From positions 124,001 through 188,000 of the forward strand of contig NZ_SOHJ01000011.1 of NCBI RefSeq assembly GCF_004403185.1: DNA of 64,000 nucleotides, read 5' to 3'. Of the stretch, positions 55,499 to 64,000 are shown piece by piece. The first letter of the stretch is position 1. Each line of letters begins with the position of its first letter. This DNA comes from Cryobacterium suzukii. GTDB lineage: Bacteria; Actinomycetota; Actinomycetes; Actinomycetales; Microbacteriaceae. A program made the position numbers and the translations under genes. The notes beneath the pieces were generated by a model, which was not told the origin of the DNA, ran no database searches, and saw only the letters and a program-made list of their open reading frames with translations.

Positions 55499-55550
55499 AA
55501 AGCGGGCAACCGGTTGCTTCGGGGTGCTGAAGTAACCGGTTACCCGCTTT
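55499..55550. terminator. ispG terminator hairpin
   Basis: A long stem of about 22 pairs (55499-55520 with 55529-55550) has one internal mismatch and one G-T pair, an 8-nt loop and terminal AAA/TTT pairs. It lies 32 bases beyond the ispG stop, between ispG and the ArsR-like gene on the same strand, so it keeps the regulator's transcription separate. Confidence 0.82.
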
Positions 55551-55582
55551 CGCGGATCGAGAGATGCTACGGCACCAATTAG

Positions 55583-56737
55583 TTACTTCGCGCCGACGGA
55601 GACCGTGGGGCTGCCGAGTGCGGCAGCGGGCATCTCTGCGGCGAGACGGTTGGCCTCTTCGATGAGTGTCGCTACGATCTCGGACTCTGGCACGGTTTTG
55701 ATGACCTCGCCGCGCACGAAGATCTGGCCCTTGCCGTTGCCGCTGGCGACGCCGAGATCGGCCTCGCGGGCTTCGCCCGGTCCATTGACGACGCAACCCA
55801 TGACCGCGACGCGCAGCGGCACTGTCATGCCTTCGAGCCCGTCGGTGACGTCGTTGGCGAGCTTGTAGACATCCACCTGCGCCCGGCCGCAGCTCGGGCA
55901 AGAGACGATCTCAAGCTTGCGTTCGCGCAGGTTGAGCGACTGCAGAATCTGCAGGCCCACCTTGATCTCCTCGACCGGCGGGGCACTCAGGGACACGCGA
56001 ATGGTGTCACCGATCCCCTCGCCGAGCAGAATACCGAACGCTGTCGCGCTCTTGATCGTGCCCTGAAAACTAGGACCGGCCTCGGTCACGCCGAGGTGCA
56101 ATGGCCAGTCTCCGCGTTCGGCGAGCAGGCGGTAGGCCTTGACCATGATCACCGGGTCGTTGTGCTTGACCGAGATTTTGAAGTCGTGAAAGTCGTGTTC
56201 CTCGAATAGGCTCGCCTCCCAGACGGCGCTCTCCACGAGGGCCTCGGGGGTGGCCTTGCCATACTTCTGCATGAGGCTCGGCTCGAGCGAGCCGGCGTTG
56301 ACTCCGATGCGCAGGCTCACGCCCGCCGCCTTCGCGGCAGCAGCGATCTTGCCGACCTGGTCGTCGAACTTGCGGATGTTGCCGGGGTTGACGCGCACGG
56401 CGGCGCAGCCGGCGTCGATCGCGGCGAAGACGTAGTTCGGCTGAAAGTGGATGTCCGCGATGACCGGAATCTGACTCTTCTTCGCGATGATCGGCAGCGC
56501 TTCGGCGTCATCGCGCGTGGGCACCGCAACGCGCACAATGTCACAGCCGGTCGCCGTGAGTTCGGCGATCTGCTGGAGCGTTGCATTGATGTTCGTCGTC
56601 GGAGTCGTCGTCATCGATTGCACGCTCACTTGAGCATTGCCACCGACCAGGACCTTTCCGACCTTGATCTGACGGGATTTACGTCTGGGAGCGAGTACCT
56701 CAGGTACTTTGGGCATCCCCAAGTTGATTGCAGCCAC
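55583..56737 (-). CDS. ispG: 4-hydroxy-3-methylbut-2-enyl diphosphate synthase
   Basis: This 384-aa IspG (GcpE) is an iron-sulfur enzyme of the methylerythritol phosphate isoprenoid pathway. It has an N-terminal TIM barrel ([14 protein letters not shown] at 32 onward; VNPGNI) and a C-terminal 4Fe-4S domain with CPSCGR and CVVNGPGE. It starts with GTG at 56737, after AGGA. It follows the alpha/beta-hydrolase gene by 50 bp and ends at a strong terminator. Confidence 0.95.
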   Translation of the reverse strand: MAAINLGMPKVPEVLAPRRKSRQIKVGKVLVGGNAQVSVQSMTTTPTTNINATLQQIAELTATGCDIVRVAVPTRDDAEALPIIAKKSQIPVIADIHFQPNYVFAAIDAGCAAVRVNPGNIRKFDDQVGKIAAAAKAAGVSLRIGVNAGSLEPSLMQKYGKATPEALVESAVWEASLFEEHDFHDFKISVKHNDPVIMVKAYRLLAERGDWPLHLGVTEAGPSFQGTIKSATAFGILLGEGIGDTIRVSLSAPPVEEIKVGLQILQSLNLRERKLEIVSCPSCGRAQVDVYKLANDVTDGLEGMTVPLRVAVMGCVVNGPGEAREADLGVASGNGKGQIFVRGEVIKTVPESEIVATLIEEANRLAAEMPAAALGSPTVSVGAK

Positions 56738-56787
56738 CGTCCTAGCTTAGTTGTCGTACTGTGCGCCAAGCTGAGTGCCGTCCCGGA

Positions 56788-57846
56788 TCAGCGCTCCAGT
56801 TGGGCGAGCAGCGCCTCGAGGAACGCGGCCGGGTGTTCCAGATGCGGCGAGTGCCCGCAGTCGGCCAGTTCCAGCTCGGTCAGCTCCCCGCCGGCGGCCC
56901 GGTAGGCGCCCAGTACCGCGCGGGTCTGCTGGATCATCGGCTGCGGCGGCGCCACGTCGACACCGGGCCAACCCGGAATCACGCCGAGCTGCCCGAGATA
57001 GTTGAGGTCGAAGAACGAGGTGTCCGAGATGATGACGTCGTCGCTGCCGTGGATCCAGAGAATGGCCGGTTTCACGGCCAGGTCGACGATGCCGCTCGTG
57101 TTGAAATGGCCGGGAGACATGGTATTGAGCACGCCGCTGCCGCCAGGGGCGAAGCCGGGCCAATTCTCGGAAGGCGTCGAATCACCGGGGTAGTTGCCGA
57201 CACCTGTTGCCGTGGTGAGCATTGATTCGATCCAGACATCGTCGTGCTCCGAACTGAACGGAGGCTTGACGTAGGTGGTCTGGTACACGGTGCGGGGGCT
57301 GGTCGGTTCGGTGCTATGGTCACCGTCATGTAGCCGGGCAACGAAGTCGGGGTTGGCGCCACCAGCACCCGTGCCTGCGTCGTCGGCGCTCAGCCGATGG
57401 CCGTCCGTTCCCCCCGTGCCGCCAAAGCCGTAGGGGGAAACCGGCGCGACCAGGGTCAGGGTCGCCGCAAGGCTGGCGTGGTCGAGCAGCAACTGCATGG
57501 TGACACCGCCGCCCATGCTCCAGCCCACGAGGTGCACCCCGGCGACGCCGAGCTCGGCCAACACGGCTGCAACATCGTCGGAGTAGTCGGCCAGGCCCCG
57601 AGTGGCATCGACCGGAAGTGTCGCGCTGCTGCCGAAGCCGCGCAGGTCGATGGCGAGCGCGCGCACCGAGGCGGGAAGGGCCAACATGAGCGGCTGCCAG
57701 AACAGTGACGACGACACGTTGCCGTGTATGAAGACGACGGTCGCCGTGGCGGTTCCTGTCGCCGTCCGTTCGAGCACGCCAGCGCGCAGTCGCGGGGTAA
57801 GCACGCTGCGTTCGGCAATGCCGTCGAAAATGTTGCTTCTGCTCAT
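56788..57846 (-). CDS. Alpha/beta hydrolase
   Basis: This 352-aa alpha/beta hydrolase has an oxyanion segment VVFIHGNVSSS, nucleophile elbow GWSMGGG, an acid residue in HGSDDVI and the catalytic His in ADCGHSPHLEHP. A roughly 100-residue cap carries Gly/Thr-rich insertions. It is the last gene of the second importer/ligase operon, overlapping the previous gene by 4 bp. It probably cleaves an ester, lactone or C-C bond of the substrate imported by that operon. The reaction is not determined. Confidence 0.87.
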   Translation of the reverse strand: MSRSNIFDGIAERSVLTPRLRAGVLERTATGTATATVVFIHGNVSSSLFWQPLMLALPASVRALAIDLRGFGSSATLPVDATRGLADYSDDVAAVLAELGVAGVHLVGWSMGGGVTMQLLLDHASLAATLTLVAPVSPYGFGGTGGTDGHRLSADDAGTGAGGANPDFVARLHDGDHSTEPTSPRTVYQTTYVKPPFSSEHDDVWIESMLTTATGVGNYPGDSTPSENWPGFAPGGSGVLNTMSPGHFNTSGIVDLAVKPAILWIHGSDDVIISDTSFFDLNYLGQLGVIPGWPGVDVAPPQPMIQQTRAVLGAYRAAGGELTELELADCGHSPHLEHPAAFLEALLAQLER

Positions 57847-58742
57847 ATCGGGGTCCTCTCTGACTCCTTGATCTGTGCCTTCACGGCCCGGGCTACCCGG
57901 TCGGCGCCACGGTCGCTCATGATGATCGTGTAGTGGTTGACGTCGTCGACCTCCTGCACGGTTAGGTGCGACAGTTGAGTTGCCCAGTCAGCGGCGACCG
58001 AGCGGTCGTACAGTGCGGTCGGCTCGTTGAGCAACCCGCGCGGCGCGCGCAGAAAATCGATAGGCACAGCCAGACCTCTCAGTGCCTCGGTGTAGCCATC
58101 GGAACCGTTGAGCTCCATCACGTTCTCGACCACGGCCGCCAGCCGTGTCGAGGGGTGCAGCGTGGGCGCAACTCCGTCGAGGTCGTAACGGGCGAAGTCG
58201 ACCACCCGGGGGGACCAGTCGGCCGAAAACGCGGGGTGCCCCCGCCAAAAATCGAGGTAGGTCTGCTCCGTGTCGAAAGTCTGTGACAGGCGTTCGACGG
58301 CCGGGCCGAGCATGAGCAGCGGGTCGATGCCAGTATCCCGAGGAATCGGCAGGCCACCGTCGACCAGAACAAGCGAGTCGACCCGGTCAGGGTGCAAGTG
58401 GGCGAGCCAGACGGCGACGAACGCGCCCATCGAGTGGCCCACCACCACGGCGCGGTCAACCTCCAGAAAATCCAGCAGCCGGGCCAGATCATCCGCGTGC
58501 CGGCGCAGCCCGTATGGCCCAGGCAGCGCGTTACTGCGAGCACGGCCACGCAGATCGGGAGCGATCACCCGATGGCTCCCGAGGCGGTCGGTCAGCCACG
58601 GCCAGGTGAGGTGGGAAGCCGTGATGCCGTGGATAGCGAGCACCGTCGTCTGCTGCCCGCTGTGCGGCGCCGCACGCCACTGGCCACCGCACAGGTCTCC
58701 CCCGGCGACCGGAGCCCGGAACGGCTGGTAATCGTCACTCAT
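57843..58742 (-). CDS. Alpha/beta hydrolase
   Basis: This 299-aa alpha/beta hydrolase has GITASHLTW at the oxyanion region, DLRGRARSN after strand 4, and nucleophile GHSMGAF. The probable catalytic His lies in VNHYT near the end. It is unlike the neighbouring hydrolase in sequence, so the operon offers two different hydrolytic steps. Four-base overlaps occur at both ends. The length is normal for the family. Confidence 0.86.
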   Translation of the reverse strand: MSDDYQPFRAPVAGGDLCGGQWRAAPHSGQQTTVLAIHGITASHLTWPWLTDRLGSHRVIAPDLRGRARSNALPGPYGLRRHADDLARLLDFLEVDRAVVVGHSMGAFVAVWLAHLHPDRVDSLVLVDGGLPIPRDTGIDPLLMLGPAVERLSQTFDTEQTYLDFWRGHPAFSADWSPRVVDFARYDLDGVAPTLHPSTRLAAVVENVMELNGSDGYTEALRGLAVPIDFLRAPRGLLNEPTALYDRSVAADWATQLSHLTVQEVDDVNHYTIIMSDRGADRVARAVKAQIKESERTPI

Positions 58743-59416
58743 GACTTCCTCGTTTCCACGATCCTGCTGGCGACGTTTCTATTGCCCCCGAGTGCGCCCT
58801 CAATGAAGCGCATCATCTGCTCGAAGACGTGCTCGGGCACGGCGCGCGTTCCGCTCGCGAATGGATCAGACTCCGCCCCTTCGTCGGCTCCATCATCACC
58901 CCAAAGCACCCAGCGCATGCCGATCATCTCACCGATGCCCATGAGCGCCCAGGCGGCGACAGTCGGATCGATATCGCTGATCTCCCCCGCAGCGCCGGCC
59001 GCGCGCAGCCCCGTTATGTAGCCCTCGACGATGCGGGTGTAGTGCAGCCGCAGGGCCCCAGGCGAGACGAACTCGGCCTCGCGAATTACCCGATACAGGG
59101 CGGGGTGGTCGGCGGTGAATTGAAAGAAAGCCCGAAATCCGGCGCGTTCCGAATCGATGCGATTTTCCGTGGCAGCGGATGCCGCACTCATCGCCAACCG
59201 CACGCGGTGATTGAGGTCCTCGACCAGTTCGTCGAAGATCTGCAGTTTTGAGTCGAAGTACAGGTAGAACGTGCCCTGACCGATGCCGGCGGCATCCGTT
59301 ATGCGCGAGATCGACGCGTCGGCGTAGCCGACCCGCGAGAACACCTGCTCGGCGGCCTCGATGAGCTTGCGTTTCGTTTCTTCGCCTCGGGCGGTGCGCG
59401 GCTTTCCGGCGCTCAA
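58739..59416 (-). CDS. TetR-family transcriptional regulator
   Basis: This 225-aa TetR protein has an N-terminal helix-turn-helix (about 12-58; YADASISRITDAAGIGQGTFYLYF) and a helical ligand-binding C-domain. It lies within the operon it presumably regulates, between the CoA ligase and the hydrolases, with 4-bp overlaps on both sides. Expression would therefore rise with the operon, giving feedback control. The operator should lie upstream of the operon, beyond the right edge. Confidence 0.88.
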   Translation of the reverse strand: MSAGKPRTARGEETKRKLIEAAEQVFSRVGYADASISRITDAAGIGQGTFYLYFDSKLQIFDELVEDLNHRVRLAMSAASAATENRIDSERAGFRAFFQFTADHPALYRVIREAEFVSPGALRLHYTRIVEGYITGLRAAGAAGEISDIDPTVAAWALMGIGEMIGMRWVLWGDDGADEGAESDPFASGTRAVPEHVFEQMMRFIEGALGGNRNVASRIVETRKS

Positions 59417-60972
59417 TGTTCGTTTCCTATCTTCTCAAAATCAAGACCGTGGTGCCAGTGCTCGAGCAGCTGGCGCCGCAGCACCTTGTTGCCGAGGGAT
59501 CGTGGAATTTCCGGCACGAAACGCACGAACGCCGGCACCTTGAATGCGGCCAGCTGGGTGCGGGCATAGGCCAGGACGTCGACCTCATCGGGCGAGAATC
59601 CGGGCGCCAGCACAATGAAGGCGACGCCGACCTCGCCCCAGCGCTCGTGCGGAACCCCGATGACGGCGACCTCGGCGACCGCGGCGTGCTCGATCAGAAC
59701 GGTTTCCACCTCGGCGGGAGCGACGCTCTCGCCGCCCGAGATGAAGATGTCGGTGAGCCGGTCGATCACGGCGAAGTAGCCGTGCTCGTCGCGGCGCACG
59801 AGGTCGCCGGTGTGCAGCCAGCCGCCGCGCAGGGTTCGGGCGGTCTCCTCCGGGGCGCGAAAGTAGCCGGAGAACACGCCGGGACCGCGCACGAGCAGTT
59901 CCCCAGTGGCGGCACCTCCGAGCAGGTCGCCGGTGACCGGATCGGCAACGGCAACCTCCACGTGCGGGTACGGCTTGCCGGCATAGCCGACCATGCTGCG
60001 CGCCTCGTCGTCGGGCAGGCACAGTACGTTCGGGGACGCTTCGGTCAGCCCATAACCCTGAGTGAGGGCCACGCCGCGGGCGTGCCAGGTGCGCAGCAGC
60101 GGCGCAGGCATTGGCGCCCCGCCGACGACGGCATGGTTCAGACTCGACAGGTCGGTCGCGGCAAAGTCCGGATGCTGCGCGAGGAAGAGGTAGTTCGCTG
60201 GAACTCCCATCATCGTCGTGATACGGCGGTCCGCAATCAGGTGCAGCACCCGGCCGGGGTCGAAGGTGCGCTCGAGCACGACGGTGGCGCCCATCCACCA
60301 GGCCAGCAGGGGCTGAATGTTCCAGCCGCCCACGTGATACTGAGGCATGACCGAGAGCACGACGTCCTTGCTGGTGATCTCCGTGATCCGGGAGAGCGAC
60401 AGGTTGGTCCAGAAGCAGTTCGAGTGGGTCAGCACGACGCCCTTGGCCGGGCCGAGCGTGCCGGAAGTGAACACGATCAGCAAAGGGTCGTCGTCCTGCA
60501 CGGATCTGGCCACCAGAGGCTCGTCCCAGCCACGGCGCGGGGAAGGCACGACGGTTTCAACTCCACGAACGCCGAGCAGCGTTGACGGGAGAGGCTCGGG
60601 AAGTCGGCTCTGGGCATCCGTTGCCAGGGTCTGGAACTCGTCTTCGACCAGCAACAGTGCCGGATCGGCGCGCTGCAGCTGCGCGGCCAATTCCCGGGGT
60701 GCGAGCCGCCAGGAGAGCGGCACAAGCACGAGACCGGCCTGGGCGCAGGCGAAGAACAGCACGACCTGATCCGAGCTGTTGCCGGTGATGGTCGCGACCC
60801 GGTCTCCTACGCCGAATCCGGCGGCGCGAAACGCGGCGGCGAGGTCGCCGGCCCGGTCGTCGAGGTCGCGGTAGCGCAGTGTGACGCCCCGGTCGTCGAC
60901 GGCGACGCGTTCGGGTGTGGTTCGGGCCCGGTCACGGGTCCACCGGCCAAGGGTGTGCAGGTCGTCGGTCAT
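59413..60972 (-). CDS. AMP-dependent acyl-CoA synthetase
   Basis: This 519-aa ANL ligase has the phosphate loop VFTSGTLGPAKGVVLTH, the A5 motif YGLTEASP, the A7 TGDL motif, and a C-terminal catalytic Lys in RSLGNKVLRR. It activates an organic acid as its CoA thioester. It follows the second HAAT importer genes with a 4-bp overlap, so the imported acid is probably its substrate. It is a paralogue of, but not closely similar to, the ligase near position 11,000. Confidence 0.91.
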   Translation of the reverse strand: MTDDLHTLGRWTRDRARTTPERVAVDDRGVTLRYRDLDDRAGDLAAAFRAAGFGVGDRVATITGNSSDQVVLFFACAQAGLVLVPLSWRLAPRELAAQLQRADPALLLVEDEFQTLATDAQSRLPEPLPSTLLGVRGVETVVPSPRRGWDEPLVARSVQDDDPLLIVFTSGTLGPAKGVVLTHSNCFWTNLSLSRITEITSKDVVLSVMPQYHVGGWNIQPLLAWWMGATVVLERTFDPGRVLHLIADRRITTMMGVPANYLFLAQHPDFAATDLSSLNHAVVGGAPMPAPLLRTWHARGVALTQGYGLTEASPNVLCLPDDEARSMVGYAGKPYPHVEVAVADPVTGDLLGGAATGELLVRGPGVFSGYFRAPEETARTLRGGWLHTGDLVRRDEHGYFAVIDRLTDIFISGGESVAPAEVETVLIEHAAVAEVAVIGVPHERWGEVGVAFIVLAPGFSPDEVDVLAYARTQLAAFKVPAFVRFVPEIPRSLGNKVLRRQLLEHWHHGLDFEKIGNEH

Positions 60973-62075
60973 ATCTCCTCCGCCTCAAGCATGCGCTCCC
61001 GGCCCCGTCTTGACGGCCGATGCGGCCGGCCGCTGCGCTTGGTCAGGCCGGCCAGCCCTCCCGGAAGGAACAACACCACGAGAATAAACAGGGTGCCGAG
61101 GATGAACAACGGCTGCGACAACGGAATTCGCAGCAGGTCGGGCAATCCGGCGATGAACTCGGACCCGGCGAGGGCGGTCAGCCGCTGGTCGAGCAGCGTG
61201 TAGACGATCGCGCCGAGCACAGCTCCCCAACGCAGCCCGACGCCGCCGAGCACGACGATCACCAGCAGCGTCAGCGTGAAGTCCGGCGTTGCGACCCGGG
61301 GAGAAACCCCGCTCTGGAGCAGCAGGAACGCAGCGCCGGCCAGGGCGGCGAGCGCACCGGCGATGGCGAAAATGAGCAGCCGCACAAGATAGGGACGGAT
61401 GCCGATGACGCGTACCCGAAGTTCGTTTTCGCGCGTCGCGGCCACGACGTGCCCGGCTCGCGACTTCTCCACCCACAAGACCACGAGGTAGACGATCACG
61501 AGCACCGCGAGCGAGAGCCAGTACAGGTTTCGGGTGTTGAGCACCCCGACGAGATCGTCGGGCACGTGTGAGACGTCGAGGGTGAGCCCCTCCTCACCGC
61601 CGGTCTGCCCGCCCGGGTTGCGCCGCACCACGACCGAGCCGGCCTGCGCGAAGGCGAGGGTGACCATGGCGAAGGAGATACCGGTGACGCGCAAACTCAC
61701 GGAGCCGACCAGAGCGGCCAGGACGAAACCGATCAGCACGGTGATGAGGATGGCCGCGACGAACGTCGCGCCGGCCGGCAACCAGCTCGGCGAGAAGTTG
61801 CGCAACACGATTCCGAGCCCGTAGGCGCCGGCCGCGAAGAACAGCGCGTGCCCGAACGAGAGCATGCCGGCCAGCCCGAACAAAAGGTGGTAGCTGAGTG
61901 CGAGGGCCGCAATGAGCATGGCGTAGGCGAGCAGTTGCAGCGTGCCCGGAGTGTAAGTCGGGCCGGGAAAGACCCCGGGGATGCTGATATTCAGCAGCGG
62001 CAGCAGCAGCATGAGCAGCACCAGGGCGGCACTCGCGGCTATCTTGGTGACCGGTCGGGCCCACATCGATCTCAT
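60969..62075 (-). CDS. livM: HAAT ABC transporter permease LivM-type
   Basis: This 368-aa permease has the LivM signature LFGLAGMLSFGHALFFAAGAYGLG and the coupling region EKSRAGHVVAATRENELRVRVIGI, with about ten membrane helices. Four-base overlaps occur with the livH and ligase genes. It belongs to the second importer in the window and carries a basic C-terminal tail (RSGRPHRPSRRGRER). Confidence 0.92.
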   Translation of the reverse strand: MRSMWARPVTKIAASAALVLLMLLLPLLNISIPGVFPGPTYTPGTLQLLAYAMLIAALALSYHLLFGLAGMLSFGHALFFAAGAYGLGIVLRNFSPSWLPAGATFVAAILITVLIGFVLAALVGSVSLRVTGISFAMVTLAFAQAGSVVVRRNPGGQTGGEEGLTLDVSHVPDDLVGVLNTRNLYWLSLAVLVIVYLVVLWVEKSRAGHVVAATRENELRVRVIGIRPYLVRLLIFAIAGALAALAGAAFLLLQSGVSPRVATPDFTLTLLVIVVLGGVGLRWGAVLGAIVYTLLDQRLTALAGSEFIAGLPDLLRIPLSQPLFILGTLFILVVLFLPGGLAGLTKRSGRPHRPSRRGRERMLEAEEI

Positions 62076-62947
62076 ACTTTTGCTCCCAACAGTCCGCGCG
62101 GGCGCAGCAGCAGCACCGCGGCGAGGGCGAGCACCACGGCGAGGTCGCCGGTGCCGCCGAGATAGAAGTTCGCGAACTGCTGCAGCACCGCCACCAGAAC
62201 GGATGCGATGGCCGCCCCGGCGAGGGACCCCAGACCTCCGATGACGGTCACGATGAAGGCGAAGATCAGCAGGGATCCGCCGATGTGGGCCGAGACATAG
62301 CCGTAATAGATCGAGGCGAGCACCCCGCCGAGGCCGGCGGCGGCGCCGCCGATCGCGAAGACCAGTGTGAAGGCGCGGCGCACGTCGATGCCGAGCGCGG
62401 TGACCATGAGCCGATTCTCGACGCCGGCCCGAATGATCAGGCCATACCGGGTGAACTTGAGGAACAGCACGATCGCCACGAGCACGAGCACCGCCACAAC
62501 GATGAGCATGAACCGGTTGTTCGGAATGCGAGCACCGAGAATCTCGGTCGTCTGCCCTAGCCAGGACGGGCTAGTGACGTAGGTCGGGTCGGTGCCCCAG
62601 ATTCCTTCGAACAGGGCAACGGAGGCGAGTGCGAGGCCGACGGTCACGAGCACCTGTTCGATGTGCCGGTTGTACAGCCGTCGGATCAGAAAGAATTCGG
62701 TGGCGGCAGCGACGAGCGCACCGACCACGGCTCCGGTCAGCATGGCGGCGGCCAGCGCCCACCAAGAGCCGTCGCTCAAGCGGCGGGCGACCTCCCAGCC
62801 GATGAAGGCGCCGATGGTTAGGAATGAGCCGTGCGCGAAGTTGAGCACGCCCATGAGGCCATAGATGAGGGAGAGGCCGGAGGCGACGAGAAAGTAGAGG
62901 GCACCGAGGCCGAGGCCGGTGATGAGCAGCAGAACGATGGTACTCAT
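62072..62947 (-). CDS. livH: HAAT ABC transporter permease LivH-type
   Basis: This 291-aa permease begins LLITGLGLGALYFLVASGLSLIYGLMGVLNFAHG, the LivH start. The coupling helix is FTRYGLIIRAGVENRLMVTALGID. It has about eight or nine membrane segments. It is co-translated with livF upstream and livM downstream through ATGA overlaps. It forms the channel with the LivM protein. Confidence 0.92.
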   Translation of the reverse strand: MSTIVLLLITGLGLGALYFLVASGLSLIYGLMGVLNFAHGSFLTIGAFIGWEVARRLSDGSWWALAAAMLTGAVVGALVAAATEFFLIRRLYNRHIEQVLVTVGLALASVALFEGIWGTDPTYVTSPSWLGQTTEILGARIPNNRFMLIVVAVLVLVAIVLFLKFTRYGLIIRAGVENRLMVTALGIDVRRAFTLVFAIGGAAAGLGGVLASIYYGYVSAHIGGSLLIFAFIVTVIGGLGSLAGAAIASVLVAVLQQFANFYLGGTGDLAVVLALAAVLLLRPRGLLGAKV

Positions 62948-63705
62948 GCCGGCACCGTCGCATCCGTCTGTCCGGCGCTGCTTCGTTCCGAGCCGCTGTG
63001 CACGCCCAGGTAGCGCTGGATGCGTTCGGGGTCGTCGAGCAGTTCCGAGGCCTCGCCGGTGAAGACGACCCGACCACCGGACAGCACGACCACCCGGTCG
63101 GCGAGCTGCCGGATCACCTGCAGGTTCTGTTCCACCAACAGGATCGGCACCGTTTTCGCGGCGGCGAGCAACGCCTGGGCGACCTCGCCGACGATCTTCG
63201 GCGAAAGACCCTTGGTGGGTTCGTCGACCAGCAGCAGCCGGTTCTGGTTCAGCAAGGCGCGGGCCAGAGACACCATCTGCTGCTGTCCGCCGGAGAGCGT
63301 GCCGGCTAGCTGGGCCTGGCGTTGCACCAGGTCGGGGAAGAGTTCCTCGACCAGGGCCCGGTTGGGGTGGGCGGAGCGTTCAGCGAGTTTCAAGTTCTCG
63401 GCGACGGTGAGTTTGCCGAAGACCTCGCGGTCTTCCGGCACGTAGCCGACGCCGAGCTGCACGACCTTGTGGGTCGGCAGCCGGTCGATCCGGCGTCCGC
63501 CGAGGGTGACCTCGCCGCTGCGATCGATCAGGCCGAGGATCGACTTGATCGTGCTGGTCTTGCCGACGCCGTTGCGGCCGAGCAGTGCGGTGACGCCGGT
63601 GTCCAGCACGTTGAACGAGACGTCTTCGACGACCTGTTGACCCTGGATGCGGCCGTACAGGTTGCGCACGGTGAGGACGTTGGTGGTGCTCGAGTTGGTG
63701 CTCAT
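62944..63705 (-). CDS. livF: HAAT ABC transporter ATP-binding protein LivF-type
   Basis: This 253-aa ABC ATPase has Walker A GRNGVGKTS, signature LSGGQQQ and Walker B LLLVDEPTKGLSP, with the LivF-type GYVPEDREVFGKLTV. It overlaps the livG and livH genes by 4 bp. It energises the second importer together with the partial LivG. Confidence 0.93.
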   Translation of the reverse strand: MSTNSSTTNVLTVRNLYGRIQGQQVVEDVSFNVLDTGVTALLGRNGVGKTSTIKSILGLIDRSGEVTLGGRRIDRLPTHKVVQLGVGYVPEDREVFGKLTVAENLKLAERSAHPNRALVEELFPDLVQRQAQLAGTLSGGQQQMVSLARALLNQNRLLLVDEPTKGLSPKIVGEVAQALLAAAKTVPILLVEQNLQVIRQLADRVVVLSGGRVVFTGEASELLDDPERIQRYLGVHSGSERSSAGQTDATVPA

Positions 63706-64000
63706 ACCGGATCTCCGAGATAGGCGGATTGCACCGTGGGATTCTTCATCACGGCATCGGGGGTGTCGCAGGCGAGCAGCTCGCCGTGGTGCATGACCGC
63801 AACGCGGTCGACCAGGCCGAGTACGACCTCCATGTGGTGTTCGACCATGAGCACGGTGCGGCCACCATGGTGCAGGCCGCGAATGACGTCCATCAGGCCG
63901 GGGATATCACCAGAGCCAACGCCGGCCATCGGCTCGTCGAGCAGAATGACGCTCGGATCCATGGCCAGCAGCATTGCGATCTCCAGCTTGCGCTTGTCGC
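63702..64000 (-). CDS. livG: HAAT ABC transporter ATP-binding protein LivG-type (N-terminus beyond window)
   Basis: The C-terminal 98 codons of a LivG ATPase are visible. They contain DKRKLEIAMLLAMDP after the signature, Walker B VILLDEPMAGV and VLMVEHHMEVVLGLVDRVAVMHHGE. The frame stays open to the right edge, so the start, Walker A and probably the substrate-binding-protein gene lie upstream. An internal ATG near 63974 is not the true start. Confidence 0.9.
   Translation of the reverse strand, partial: DKRKLEIAMLLAMDPSVILLDEPMAGVGSGDIPGLMDVIRGLHHGGRTVLMVEHHMEVVLGLVDRVAVMHHGELLACDTPDAVMKNPTVQSAYLGDPV

Overview
The window is a high-GC chromosomal segment of an actinobacterium, most probably a member of the Microbacteriaceae (inference). 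Supporting signs are a mycoredoxin, an IF-2 with a very long Ala/Pro/Gly-rich N-terminus, an actinobacterial-type 6-phosphofructokinase, 4-bp ATGA start/stop overlaps throughout, and a translation-factor cluster in actinobacterial style. The genus cannot be fixed from this sequence alone. No tRNA, rRNA, CRISPR array, insertion sequence or prophage gene was recognised.

Region 1 (1-17.1 kb) is an acyl-CoA catabolic island. A tightly packed leftward operon (APH-type kinase, MaoC hydratase, FabG-like SDR, HAD-like protein, quinone-oxidoreductase-like MDR, two more SDRs, thiolase) faces a KstR2-like TetR regulator across two palindromic operators. Behind the regulator lie etfB-etfA, which would take electrons from the acyl-CoA dehydrogenase. 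A second leftward operon encodes a complete branched-chain/carboxylate (HAAT) ABC importer (livG-livF-livH-livM-binding protein), an acyl-CoA ligase and the dehydrogenase. It faces a PucR-family regulator. Together these genes could import an organic acid, activate it with CoA and oxidise it to acyl-CoA units. The kinase plus ACAD10-like HAD protein plus dehydrogenase suggests that the substrate may be a hydroxy acid.

Region 2 (18.5-33.6 kb) holds nucleobase transport (an NCS2 purine-type permease and a uracil permease flanking a carboxylesterase), a PiT phosphate transporter with a Nudix hydrolase, mycoredoxin, 6-phosphofructokinase, a SMARCAL1-like SNF2 helicase, a DUF2207 membrane protein, an SGNH-fold protein lacking its nucleophile, and an NAD(P)-binding/DUF2867-type protein.

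Region 3 (33.6-41 kb) is a deoxyribose module: a SorC-type regulator, deoC, a full aldehyde dehydrogenase and a half-length aldehyde-dehydrogenase homologue, with a divergent ROK kinase. It is followed by an MFS transporter and a TetR protein that resembles gamma-butyrolactone receptors.

Region 4 (41-56.7 kb) is housekeeping: ribF, two small membrane proteins and truB. A block follows with panE-like, a degenerate P-loop protein, mutY, thyA and dfrA, then rbfA, infB, ylxR, nusA, proS, a small regulator/membrane-protein pair and ispG. rimP is not between proS and nusA. A striking 72-bp GC-rich hairpin separates dfrA from rbfA.

Region 5 (56.8-64 kb, cut by the right edge) is a second catabolic/import operon in which every junction is a 4-bp overlap: livG (partial), livF, livH, livM, an acyl-CoA ligase, a TetR regulator and two alpha/beta hydrolases.
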